From NCBI RefSeq assembly GCF_945915435.1, contig NZ_CAMEFG010000002.1:1-64000 (forward strand): DNA of 64,000 nt, written 5' to 3'. Shown here piece by piece: positions 53,152 to 61,619 of the stretch (the stretch's first letter is position 1; each line of letters begins with the position of its first letter). The position numbers and the translations under genes were made by a program. A model generated the notes under the pieces. It was not told the DNA's origin. It saw only the letters and a list, made by a program, of their open reading frames with translations, and ran no database searches. This stretch comes from an uncultured Paracoccus sp. Its GTDB lineage: Bacteria > Pseudomonadota > Alphaproteobacteria > Rhodobacterales > Rhodobacteraceae.

Positions 53152-53945
53152 TCCTGAATGACTCCGAGTTCGGCAAAGTGATGGCGGATGCGCTGGGCAT
53201 AGACCCCGAAGGCTTCGGTTTCGCGGATGGACAGCGGGCGAGGGCGCGGCAGGTCAACGTCGAAGACATCGACGATCCGACCCGGCCCGCGCGACATCAT
53301 CACGACCCGGTCGGCGAGAAACACCGCCTCCGAGATCGAATGAGTGATGAAGATCACCGTCTTGTTGCTGCCTTGCCAGATGCGGGACAATTCGACGTTC
53401 AGATCGTCGCGGGTCATCGCATCCAGCGCGCCGAAAGGTTCGTCCATCAGCAGCAGATCGGGATCGCAAAGCAAGGCCCGGCAGATCGAGGCGCGCTGCC
53501 GCATGCCGCCCGAAAGCTCCCACGGGTGACGGTTTTCAAACCCTTTCAGCCCGAAGCGTTCCAGAAGCTGCATCGCACGATCCCGATATTTCGCGCGCGA
53601 ATGGCCCAGGAACTCCGCTTGCAGCAGCACGTTGTCCAGGATGGTGCGCCAGTCCAGCAGCACGTCGCGCTGAAAGACGACGCCCATCCGGTCGGGTGGG
53701 CCAGCCAGAGGCCTGCCCGAGACCGAAATGCTGCCCGAGGTAATGTCCTCAAGTCCCGCGATGCATTTCATCAGGGTGCTTTTGCCGCACCCGCTTGGGC
53801 CGACGATGCTGATGAACTCACCCGGCTGGACGTCCAGGTTGATATCGCTCAGGGCGACAATCTCTCCATGAGGCGAGGGATAGATCTTGTCCGTGGCGCT
53901 GACGCGAAGATACGGCTCGGCCGGAGGTGTGACCGTCATGTTCAT
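53148..53945 (-). CDS. ABC transporter ATPase (SsuB/TauB-like)
   Basis: A 265-residue ATPase. Walker A is GPSGCGKSTLMKCIAG, the signature LSGGMRQRASICRAL, Walker B LLLMDEPFGALDAMTR, and the switch His is in FITHSISEAVFLADRV. The GGMRQR signature and ADRVVMMSRGPGRI are characteristic of the SsuB/TauB/NrtD group. It is flanked by permease and binding-protein genes on the same strand. Confidence 0.94.
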   Translation of the reverse strand: MNMTVTPPAEPYLRVSATDKIYPSPHGEIVALSDINLDVQPGEFISIVGPSGCGKSTLMKCIAGLEDITSGSISVSGRPLAGPPDRMGVVFQRDVLLDWRTILDNVLLQAEFLGHSRAKYRDRAMQLLERFGLKGFENRHPWELSGGMRQRASICRALLCDPDLLLMDEPFGALDAMTRDDLNVELSRIWQGSNKTVIFITHSISEAVFLADRVVMMSRGPGRIVDVFDVDLPRPRPLSIRETEAFGVYAQRIRHHFAELGVIQE

Positions 53946-53955
53946 GCCCGTTTCC

Positions 53956-54933
53956 TTATTCGGGAATCAGGTCGTTGGTGAAATAATCACCGACCTGCCA
54001 GCCGGAGGTGACGACCCCTGCCCGTTCCATCCCTTCCAGCGCGAGTTCCCAGTCCTCCGCTGCCTGCCAGCCGATCGGTTGACCCTCGGTTGCTGGGGTG
54101 TCGAAATATTCGACCGAGAGACGGATCTGCTCGCGCAGAACATCAGGATTCAGCATGGCATCCGGCCGCTGCGCCATCATGGCCTCGACGCCCAGATCGG
54201 GGTTTTCGGCCAGTTCGGCCCAGGCGCGCTGTTGCACTTCGACAAGTTTCCTGAGGTCGTCGGCCCGATTCTGGAGAGTCTGATCCGAGGCGATCAGGCC
54301 ATAGCTGGGGAAATAGAGATCGGCAGCATCCGAGGTCACGCATTTCGACGGACGCGACGCCTCGGCCAGCGGCAGGGCAGAGGAAACGGTGGACATCATC
54401 CCGTCTGCACGACCGGCCGTATAGGTTCCCCACAGGGCTGATGCGTCGACGAACTCGATGGTGGTGTTGTCGCGGTCGAGTTCCCCGGCGGCAAGGAAAG
54501 TGTCGATATAGGGCGCCCAGGGGCTGGCGGCAAAGACGACCAGGGTCATGCCCCTCAGATCCTCGACCTTTTCGATGGGGGCATCCTTGTCGACGAGAAC
54601 GCAAAGATCGGTGCGGCGGACGAAACCTGCAAAGGACGTCACCTGCGCCCCGCCCTGACGGGCCGACGGGACCAGGCCAAGCTGGATCTGGCCGACATCG
54701 GCCTGCCCCGCGTTGACCAGTTGCAACGTGTTGCCCGACCCGCGCCCATCCTGAATATCGACCGACAGCCCGGCTTCCTCGAACCAGCCTTGTTCTTGCG
54801 CAAGGTGCATGGCGGCGTGGACGCCCCAGGGCGAAAAGTCCAGCCGCACCGTAAGCGGCTCTTGCGCCGACAGCGGACTGGCAAGGATCAGCAGCGCGAT
54901 GGTGGCTGACGATAGATTCTGCACTTTTTTCAT
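53956..54933 (-). CDS. ABC transporter substrate-binding protein (NMT1/SsuA-like)
   Basis: A 325-residue binding protein. It has a signal peptide (SATIALLILASPLSAQ) and then VRLDFSPWGVHAAMHLAQEQ and GWFEEAGLSVDI, the typical NMT1 start, in contrast to the leaderless relative at 47117. GNTLQLVNAGQADVGQI and VVFAASPWAPYIDTFL follow. Start MKKVQNL has AGGAGAGGA upstream. It is the first gene of the minus-strand operon, reading away from the second hyuA/hyuB cluster. The ligand could be the kinase substrate. Confidence 0.92.
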   Translation of the reverse strand: MKKVQNLSSATIALLILASPLSAQEPLTVRLDFSPWGVHAAMHLAQEQGWFEEAGLSVDIQDGRGSGNTLQLVNAGQADVGQIQLGLVPSARQGGAQVTSFAGFVRRTDLCVLVDKDAPIEKVEDLRGMTLVVFAASPWAPYIDTFLAAGELDRDNTTIEFVDASALWGTYTAGRADGMMSTVSSALPLAEASRPSKCVTSDAADLYFPSYGLIASDQTLQNRADDLRKLVEVQQRAWAELAENPDLGVEAMMAQRPDAMLNPDVLREQIRLSVEYFDTPATEGQPIGWQAAEDWELALEGMERAGVVTSGWQVGDYFTNDLIPE

Positions 54934-55155
54934 TCGTCCTCTCCTGTGGTGTGGGCTGCGGCGAATCGCCCGGCAAGCCTTTCTGTTTCTGAGTCTATTA
55001 ATAGCACTACTAGTCCAATAGTAATCAAGTTTCTTTGCTATATCCTGCAAAAAATTCATGTAATTTGCTGTTATATAACAGATAAAAAATCACTTGCTGG
55101 TTTGGAAATCGACATGTTACTAAACTAACCAACTAGTCCAACAAGGGTAAGAATC
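54934..55155. promoter_or_regulatory. Divergent promoter region with ACTAGTCCAA repeats
   Basis: This 222-bp A/T-rich gap separates the importer operon (minus) from hyuA (plus). The 10-mer ACTAGTCCAA occurs at 55009-55018 and 55132-55141 as direct repeats 123 bp apart, one near each start codon. The second copy is followed within 15 bp by the hyuA ATG, a position suited to repression. The TetR gene at 59867 is a candidate binder. Confidence 0.55.
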
Positions 55156-57240
55156 ATGACGGTCTCGACGACCAGGACGGCGCGAATCGGCGTCGATATC
55201 GGCGGAACCTTCACCGATCTGGTGATGATCGAGGGTGACGGCCGTTTGCATCATGCCAAGGTCCCCTCGACCCCTGCCGCGCCGGAGGAGGCGGTGATCG
55301 CCGGGATTTCGGACCTGGTAAGGGATTCGGGTATCTCGGTCGGTGATGTGCGCGAGATCGTGCATGGCACCACCGTCGGCTCGAACACGCTGCTGCAAAA
55401 GGTCGGTGCCCGGGCGGGGCTGATCACCACGGCGGGATTCCGCGACGTGCTTGAGATCGGCCGCCTGCGCACGCCGAACATGTTCGACCTGCAATGGGAC
55501 AAGCCCGTTCCGCTGATCCCGCGCCGGCACCGGCTTGAGGCACGGGAACGCATCGCCGCCGACGGCAGCGTCATCACGCCGCTGGATGAGGAAAGCGTCA
55601 TCGCCGCCGCAGCCGAACTGGTCGAGGCGGGCGTGGAATCCATCGCCATCTGCTTTCTCAACAGCTATCGCAACCCGGTCCACGAACAGCGCGCCGAGGA
55701 ACTGATCCGCGCGCGGTTCCCCAAGGTCCAGATCACCACCTCGGTGTCCGTCCTGCCCGAGGCCAAGGAATACGAACGCACCAGCACCACGGTCGTGAAC
55801 GCCTATGTCGGGCCGGTTCTGGCCGCTTATCTGCAACGCCTGCAAACCGGCATCAGCCGGTTGGGCGTGAACGCGCCCCTGCTGGTCAGCAACTCGAACG
55901 GGGCGCTCGCCTCGGCGGAAACCGCCTGCGAGAAGCCGGTGTTCTTCATCTCGTCCGGGCGCGCCGCCGGGGCTGTTGGCGGTGCGCGTCTGGGCGAGGC
56001 GCTGGCGCAGGAAAACCTTGTCATCTTCGACATGGGCGGCACCACCGCCTCGGCCTCGCTGGTCAATGGCGGCGAGTTGAGCCGGGTCAGCGAATATGAA
56101 TTCCGTGCGGGGATATCGACGCCTTCGCGCTTCATCAAGGCGGGCGGCTACATGATGAGCGTGCCGACCGTCGATGTCGCCGAAGTCGGCAGCGGCGCAG
56201 GCTCGATCGCCTCGCTGGACAGCGCCGGGCTGGTCCGGGTGGGTCCGGTTTCCGCGGGCGCCGATCCGGGACCGGCCTGCTACGGGCTTGGCGGCGACAA
56301 GCCGACGGTGACCGACGCGAACCTCGTTCTGGGCTATCTGCCCGAGGAACTGGCGGGCGGTGCGCGCCATCTGGACAAATCCGCATCCCAGACCGCCATC
56401 GCCGCCGGGCTGGGCGAGACGTTGAAACTTGATGTCACCGAGGCCGCCTATGGCATCCGCGAGGTCGTGAACGCCAACATGGCCCGCGCCATCCGTGCCG
56501 TGACGGTGGAACGGGGGGTGGATCCGCGCGACTTCACGCTGGTCGCCATTGGCGGGTCCGGTCCCGTCCATGCCGCCGCCATTGCACGGCTTTTGTCGAT
56601 GGACAAGCTGCTGGTTCCGGCCACGCCCGGCGTGTTCACCGCTATGGGCATGCTTTCGAGCGACGTCGAACGTTATTTCACCGCCCCCGTCGGCGATGTG
56701 GTCGAGAATGTCGATCTGGAGAAACTGGCCTGCGCTACTGCGGAACTGCGCCAGCAAGCCGTGGCCATCCTGCGGGACGAGGGTATCCCGGACGATGTCA
56801 TGGAGCTTTTGCCCGAAGCGAACATGCGCTTTCGCGGACAGGAGATGTCGCTGGCAATTCCCTTTGCGGAACCCTTCGATCCCGCCCGCGTGCGCGAGGA
56901 TTTCCTTGAGACCTACCGCTCGATCTACAGCTATGTCTCGTCCGATGCCGTCGAGGTCGTCGGCATCCGCATGACCGGGCGAGGACTTCGGCAGGGGCGG
57001 CTGGATTTCCGCAAGCTTTCGGCCCCCGATCACGAAGAGGCGGGGCCGGTCGCACAGCGCAGGGTCTATTTCGGCAAGGATACCGGCTGGATCGAAACCC
57101 CGGTCTACGACCGCACACGTTCGCCGCGCAAACTGAATGGCCCGGTCATTGTGGAATCGAACGACAGCACGGTGGTCGTGCCGCCGGATGCCACGGTCGA
57201 GCGCGACGACTTCCTGAACCTCCACATCCGTCTTTCGTAA
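55156..57240 (+). CDS. Hydantoinase/oxoprolinase subunit A (second copy)
   Basis: A 694-residue HyuA-family protein, paralogous to 294-2381. The phosphate-binding GVDIGGTFTD is at residues 12-21, with HGTTVGSNTLLQKVGARAGL, the DMGGTTASASLV motif and AIGGSGPVHAAAIARLL. It acts with subunit B in ATP-dependent opening of cyclic amides or ureides. The start ATG follows AAGGGTAAG. It is first in a plus-strand operon with hyuB and a TIM-barrel protein. The two copies differ clearly along their length, so they probably serve different substrates. Confidence 0.93.
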   Translation: MTVSTTRTARIGVDIGGTFTDLVMIEGDGRLHHAKVPSTPAAPEEAVIAGISDLVRDSGISVGDVREIVHGTTVGSNTLLQKVGARAGLITTAGFRDVLEIGRLRTPNMFDLQWDKPVPLIPRRHRLEARERIAADGSVITPLDEESVIAAAAELVEAGVESIAICFLNSYRNPVHEQRAEELIRARFPKVQITTSVSVLPEAKEYERTSTTVVNAYVGPVLAAYLQRLQTGISRLGVNAPLLVSNSNGALASAETACEKPVFFISSGRAAGAVGGARLGEALAQENLVIFDMGGTTASASLVNGGELSRVSEYEFRAGISTPSRFIKAGGYMMSVPTVDVAEVGSGAGSIASLDSAGLVRVGPVSAGADPGPACYGLGGDKPTVTDANLVLGYLPEELAGGARHLDKSASQTAIAAGLGETLKLDVTEAAYGIREVVNANMARAIRAVTVERGVDPRDFTLVAIGGSGPVHAAAIARLLSMDKLLVPATPGVFTAMGMLSSDVERYFTAPVGDVVENVDLEKLACATAELRQQAVAILRDEGIPDDVMELLPEANMRFRGQEMSLAIPFAEPFDPARVREDFLETYRSIYSYVSSDAVEVVGIRMTGRGLRQGRLDFRKLSAPDHEEAGPVAQRRVYFGKDTGWIETPVYDRTRSPRKLNGPVIVESNDSTVVVPPDATVERDDFLNLHIRLS

Positions 57241-57252
57241 GGAGCGCCGGTC

Positions 57253-58989
57253 ATGACCGAGATATCCACCAACGACCCGATTACCTTCGCCGTGCTGAAA
57301 AGCGCCGTCGAATCCATCGTGGACGACATGGCCTATACGGTGATGCGGACGGCGCGTTCGCCCATCGTCCGCGACGTGCTGGATTATTCGACCACCATGT
57401 GCGACGCCAAGGGCCGTATCCTGGCGCAGGCCAAGACCGTGGCGCTGCATCTGGGGGCGGTTCCCGACGCCATGCAGGCGCTGCTGGCACGGTTCGAAGG
57501 CGACCTGCATCCCGGCGACGTCATCATCTTCAACGACCCCTATGAAGGCGGCATGCACCTGCCCGACATCTTCATGTTCAAGCCGATCTTCCACGGCGAC
57601 GAACATCTGGGTTTTTCGGTGGTGATCTGCCATCATTGCGATGTGGGTGGCCGCGTGCCCGGCTCGAACGCCAGCGACTCGACCGAGATATTCCAGGAAG
57701 GGCTGCGCCTGCCGCCGCTCAAGCTTTACGATCGCGGGGTCCGCAACGAAATCGTCTTCGACATCATCGGCCGCAACGTGCGCCTGCCGGATCTGGTCAT
57801 CGGCGATCTTGAGGCCCAGTTGGCGACCTGCGCGCTTGGCGAACGGGAATTGCTGCGCATCGTCGACAAATACGGCGCGCCCGCCTTCAATCGATTCCTT
57901 GCTGATTTCCTCGATTACGGCGAGCGTCTGACCCGCAACGAGATCGCCAGATGGCCGGACGGCAGCTATGAGTTCACCGATTACATCGACGGCGACGGCT
58001 TCGATCCGGCGCCGATCCCGATCAAGGTGACGATCACCGTCAAGGACGACCATCTGGACGTGGATTTCACCGGCAGCGCGCCGCAGGTCAAGGGTGCGAT
58101 CAACTCGACCCTGTCCTTCGTCAAGTCCGCGACCTATCTGGCGATCCGCTGCACGCTGGACAGCGAGGTGCCGAACAACTCGGGCATGTATCGCGCCGTC
58201 GACATCCGCGCACCCAAGGGCAGTTTCCTCAACCCGCACTTTCCGGCGCCCGTCGCGGCGCGCGCCCTGACCGGCTATCGCGTGGTCGATACCGTGCTTG
58301 GTGCGCTGTCGAAGATCGTGCCGACGCGCGTATCCGCGGCGGGCGAGGGCGGCAATTCGGTGGTTTGCCTGGGCGGCTATGACAAGCAGACCCGCCAGCC
58401 CTTCGTGATGGTCGACATGATCAACGGTGCCCTGGGTGCGCGTGCCACCAAGGACGGCATCGACGCGATCACCAACCCGTCGCAGAACATGTCGAACATG
58501 CCGGTCGAGCTGATGGAATCGACCTATCCGATCCGCATCGAGGAATATTCGCTGCGCACCGATTCTTGCGGGGCGGGCAGGCAGCGCGGTGGCCTGGGCG
58601 TGGTGCGCCAATATCGCCTGCTGGCCGAGGATGCGGTGCTGCAACTGCGCGCCGACCGTTACGAGCATCGGCCCTATGGGCTGTTCGGCGGCAATCCGGC
58701 GGCGCCCTCGCGCAATCTGCTCAGCCTGAGCGGCGGCGCATTCGAACTGCTGGACAGCAAGGTCACGCGCAACGTCGGCAAGGGCGATGTGATCCGCCAT
58801 GAACAGGCTGGCGGCGGCGGTTATGGCGACCCCTTGCAACGTCCGCTGGAAAAGGTGCTGGAAGATGCGCTGGATGGCAAGATCACCCCGGCTTTCGCCC
58901 GTGAGCATTACCGGGTCGTGATCCACGACGGGCAGATCGACGAAAAAGCGACGGCGGAGTTGCGTGATCGTCAGCCGGAGGTCGTCTGA
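57253..58989 (+). CDS. Hydantoinase/oxoprolinase subunit B (second copy)
   Basis: A 578-residue HyuB-family protein with FNDPYEGGMHLPDIFMF, CHHCDVGGRVPGSNA, PTRVSAAGEGGNSVV and C-terminal GGGGYGDPLQRP, followed by about 40 residues more than the first copy has. AAGGAG lies upstream of the start. It forms the complex with the preceding subunit A. Its TGA overlaps the next ATG by one base. Confidence 0.93.
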   Translation: MTEISTNDPITFAVLKSAVESIVDDMAYTVMRTARSPIVRDVLDYSTTMCDAKGRILAQAKTVALHLGAVPDAMQALLARFEGDLHPGDVIIFNDPYEGGMHLPDIFMFKPIFHGDEHLGFSVVICHHCDVGGRVPGSNASDSTEIFQEGLRLPPLKLYDRGVRNEIVFDIIGRNVRLPDLVIGDLEAQLATCALGERELLRIVDKYGAPAFNRFLADFLDYGERLTRNEIARWPDGSYEFTDYIDGDGFDPAPIPIKVTITVKDDHLDVDFTGSAPQVKGAINSTLSFVKSATYLAIRCTLDSEVPNNSGMYRAVDIRAPKGSFLNPHFPAPVAARALTGYRVVDTVLGALSKIVPTRVSAAGEGGNSVVCLGGYDKQTRQPFVMVDMINGALGARATKDGIDAITNPSQNMSNMPVELMESTYPIRIEEYSLRTDSCGAGRQRGGLGVVRQYRLLAEDAVLQLRADRYEHRPYGLFGGNPAAPSRNLLSLSGGAFELLDSKVTRNVGKGDVIRHEQAGGGGYGDPLQRPLEKVLEDALDGKITPAFAREHYRVVIHDGQIDEKATAELRDRQPEVV

Positions 58990-59834
58990 TGTCCCCGCTG
59001 CGGCGTTTCGCGATCAACCAGATCACCACGCGCGACTGGACCCTTGAACAGGCGGTGAACGGCTATGCGCGGCAAGGTGTCGCCGGGATCGGCGTCTGGA
59101 TGGAGTATCTTGACGCTGCCGGGATCAGGCAGGGTGCCCGGCTGATCCGCGATGCCGGGTTGTTCGTGCCCTGCCTTTGCACCAGCGCCTGGGTGAATAT
59201 TGCCGACAAGGATGGTTTCAACGCAGCCCTTGACGAAAACCGCCGCCGGCTGGACGCCGCCGCCGAGATCGGTGCGCCCTGCCTGGTGGTCGTGCCGGGC
59301 GGGCTGGCGACGGGCGAGAAGGATCTGGCGGCGGCGCGGTCGCGGGTGATCGGGGCGCTGGAGGAACTTCTGCCCCATGCCCGCGAGGTCGGGGTCAAGC
59401 TGGGCCTTGAGCCTCTGCATCCGATGTATGCGGCGGATCGCAGTTGCCTGAACAGCTTTGCCCATTGCCTGGATCTCTGCCGCAGTCTGGGCGAAGGGAC
59501 CGGCATCGTCGCCGACACCTATCATTGCTGGTGGGACGCCGGTTTCATGCCGGGTTTGCGCGCGGCAGGGCCCGAGAACATTCTTACCTTTCACCTTTGC
59601 GACTGGCTTGTGCCAACCCGCGATGTATACCATGACAGGGGCATGATCGGCGACGGCGTGATCGATTTCGCGGCTTACAAGGCGCTTCTCGACGAGATCG
59701 GTTACGACGGCCCCTTCGAGATCGAGCTGTTCTCGAAACTCGACTGGTGGTTGCGTGATGGCAACGAAACCGTCGCCGTCTCGGTCGAACGATGTGCGCC
59801 ATATGTGGCGGAAAGGCGGAAGGCGCCGTGCTGA
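58989..59834 (+). CDS. Sugar phosphate isomerase/epimerase-like TIM-barrel protein
   Basis: A 281-residue xylose-isomerase-like TIM barrel (AP endonuclease 2 superfamily). It has VGVKLGLEPLHPMYAADRSC with a metal-ligand Glu, GIVADTYHCWWDAG with Asp/His ligands, HLCDWLVPTRD, and GYDGPFEIELFS with the final Glu. This fold includes hydroxypyruvate isomerase, myo-inosose dehydratase and epimerases. Tight coupling to hyuB suggests it isomerises the ring-opened product. The substrate is not determinable. Confidence 0.88.
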   Translation: MSPLRRFAINQITTRDWTLEQAVNGYARQGVAGIGVWMEYLDAAGIRQGARLIRDAGLFVPCLCTSAWVNIADKDGFNAALDENRRRLDAAAEIGAPCLVVVPGGLATGEKDLAAARSRVIGALEELLPHAREVGVKLGLEPLHPMYAADRSCLNSFAHCLDLCRSLGEGTGIVADTYHCWWDAGFMPGLRAAGPENILTFHLCDWLVPTRDVYHDRGMIGDGVIDFAAYKALLDEIGYDGPFEIELFSKLDWWLRDGNETVAVSVERCAPYVAERRKAPC

Positions 59835-59866
59835 ACGGTCCTTCGACGGAAGTGGTAGGGGGGCAG

Positions 59867-60535
59867 ATGGCGGAGAAACCCGCTATTCGGGACGCGATAC
59901 GGACACAGGAAAAGATCCTGGCGGCGGCACAGGCCGAGTTCGCCCGTCGTGGCTATGATGGTGCGCGCGTCGATGCCATCGTGACGCGGGCGAAGGTCAG
60001 CAAGAACCTGCTTTACCACTATTTTCGCGGCAAGGAGGATCTGTATATCCGCATCCTCGAACGCACCTACGAGACGCTTCGCCGCCGGCAGAGCGATGTG
60101 CCGGTGAACGGACTCGATCCGCTCAACGCGATGATCCGGCTGTGCGAGAACACCTTTCGCGTTTTCGTCGAGGAACCCGACGTGATCGTGATGCTGAACA
60201 CCGAAAACCTGCATCGAGCCAGGCATCTCGCCAAGTCGACGATCATCCGCAGCATGTATGACAGGCTGTCCGAAAACCTGCGCGAAATCCTGCAAGCCGG
60301 GGAAGAGCAGGGCGTGTTTCGCAAAGGCGTCGATCCGGTCGAGCTTTACATCTCGATTTCGGCTCTGGGCTATTTCTACCTGTCCAACAGGCATACCCTG
60401 TCGATGCTGTTCAATCGGAAACTGAGCGCGCCCGAGAATATCGAGCATCGCCAGGCGCATCTGGTCGATATGGTCATCAGCTATCTGACGCGCGAACCGC
60501 AGCCGGGCGACTGGACGCCGGAACTGGCGCGCTGA
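59867..60535 (+). CDS. TetR-family regulator
   Basis: A 222-residue regulator. The helix-turn-helix is at about residues 14-60 (EKILAAAQAEFARRGYDGAR, VTRAKVSKNLLYHYFRGKED). The C-terminal helical ligand domain resembles the RutR-like/TetR_C_6 group. Start at MAEKPAIRD has AGGGGGG upstream; a GTG at 59828 that overlaps the previous stop is an alternative. It is likely to repress the hyuA/hyuB operon and possibly the divergent importer. The ACTAGTCCAA repeats at 55009 and 55132 are candidate sites. Confidence 0.92.
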   Translation: MAEKPAIRDAIRTQEKILAAAQAEFARRGYDGARVDAIVTRAKVSKNLLYHYFRGKEDLYIRILERTYETLRRRQSDVPVNGLDPLNAMIRLCENTFRVFVEEPDVIVMLNTENLHRARHLAKSTIIRSMYDRLSENLREILQAGEEQGVFRKGVDPVELYISISALGYFYLSNRHTLSMLFNRKLSAPENIEHRQAHLVDMVISYLTREPQPGDWTPELAR

Positions 60536-60582
60536 GCGGGTCGATCACCGCAAACCGCAATGTCGCGACCACGAGGATTGGC

Positions 60583-61431
60583 ATGTCCACCCATAATGCT
60601 GGCCGCTTCATGGGCACCGCCATCGGGCCGATGCTGTGGGGCACGACCTATGTCGTCTTTGTCCAGACGCTGCCGACAGACTATCCCCTGCTGATCTCGG
60701 CGCTGCGAGCGTTGCCGGCAGGGCTTTTGATGTTGCTGTTCGTTCGTCGCCTGCCGTCGCTTCGGATCCTGTTTCCCGTCACGGTTCTGGCGCTGACGAA
60801 TATCGGGGTGTTCTTTGCGCTGCTGTTGATCAGTGCCGCGCGCTTGCCGGGTGGCATCACCGCGACACTGGCCGCGTGCCAGCCGCTGCTGGTCGCACTT
60901 CTGGCATGGCCGCTGCTGGGCCTGCGGCCGGGGGCAGGCCGGATCGCGCTGGCCGTGCTGGGAATGGCCGGCGTCGGCCTGATGGTGCTGAACGGCGGCC
61001 TTGCCTACGATTTGACGGGCGTGCTGGCCGGGATCGGAGCGGCCCTGTCGATGGCGCTTGGCATCGTGCTGATGGAGCGCTGGCGCAATCTTGCGCCGCC
61101 GAGGCAGATGGCGACATGGCAACTGTTGATCGGGGGCGCGCTGCTTTTGCCGGTCGCGCTGCTTGTCGAGGGATTGCCGACGCATTGGGACAGCCGGAAC
61201 ACCTTGGGTCTGGGCTATCTGACGCTGTTTGTCACCGCCCTGGGATACTGGCTCTGGGTCAGCGGGGTGCAGAGACTGGGCAGCCGGGTTTCGGTCCTGG
61301 CCTTTCTCAGCCCGGTGGTGGCGCTGGTTCTGGGTATCGGGGTCATGCAGGAAACCCTGAATGCCCAGCAAATTCTGGGCGTGGCGATGGTTTTCCTGTC
61401 AATCGGCCTGACGTTGAAAGGCCGGGGTTAG
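60583..61431 (+). CDS. EamA/DMT-family transporter
   Basis: A 282-residue membrane protein with about ten hydrophobic helices in two EamA repeats. It starts GTAIGPMLWGTTYVVFVQTL and the second repeat is GVLAGIGAALSMALGIVLME. PVVALVLGIGVMQETLNAQQ is the usual C-terminal pattern of the RhaT/YdcZ-like drug/metabolite exporters. It may export a pathway intermediate or an amino acid. GAGGA lies upstream. It stands between the TetR gene and the second TPP enzyme. Confidence 0.92.
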   Translation: MSTHNAGRFMGTAIGPMLWGTTYVVFVQTLPTDYPLLISALRALPAGLLMLLFVRRLPSLRILFPVTVLALTNIGVFFALLLISAARLPGGITATLAACQPLLVALLAWPLLGLRPGAGRIALAVLGMAGVGLMVLNGGLAYDLTGVLAGIGAALSMALGIVLMERWRNLAPPRQMATWQLLIGGALLLPVALLVEGLPTHWDSRNTLGLGYLTLFVTALGYWLWVSGVQRLGSRVSVLAFLSPVVALVLGIGVMQETLNAQQILGVAMVFLSIGLTLKGRG

Positions 61432-61521
61432 ACGCGGAAGCGCATCGCCATGAAGCATGCCGGAACGGCGCTTTGCTGAACCTGCATGCAGCTTATGAGG
61501 TGGTCCGTATCCATGTCCGGT

Positions 61522-61546
61522 TTAAAGTTCCAAAATGGAACTTTAA
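61522..61546. promoter_or_regulatory. Perfect 25-bp operator-like palindrome upstream of the TPP enzyme
   Basis: TTAAAGTTCCA (61522-61532), three A residues, then TGGAACTTTAA (61536-61546) give 11-bp perfect arms. It lies 73 bp upstream of the GTG start, in an A/T-rich leader unlike the flanking coding DNA. This looks like a dimeric regulator site. I cannot assign the regulator family. Confidence 0.75.
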
Positions 61547-61619
61547 CGGTCTTAAATTGAGCTTTTCCCCTTGATGGTGCTTGGTTAGCCTTTGATCGAG
61601 CCAGAGTAGAGATGCTGCC

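Noticed and set aside
55120..58926. A 1268-codon open frame on the minus strand opposite the second hyuA/hyuB genes
   Set aside because: Its translation is rich in Arg, His, Asp and Gly with no family motifs, and it is exactly antisense to two well-supported genes. Long antisense frames are expected from strong third-position G/C bias.
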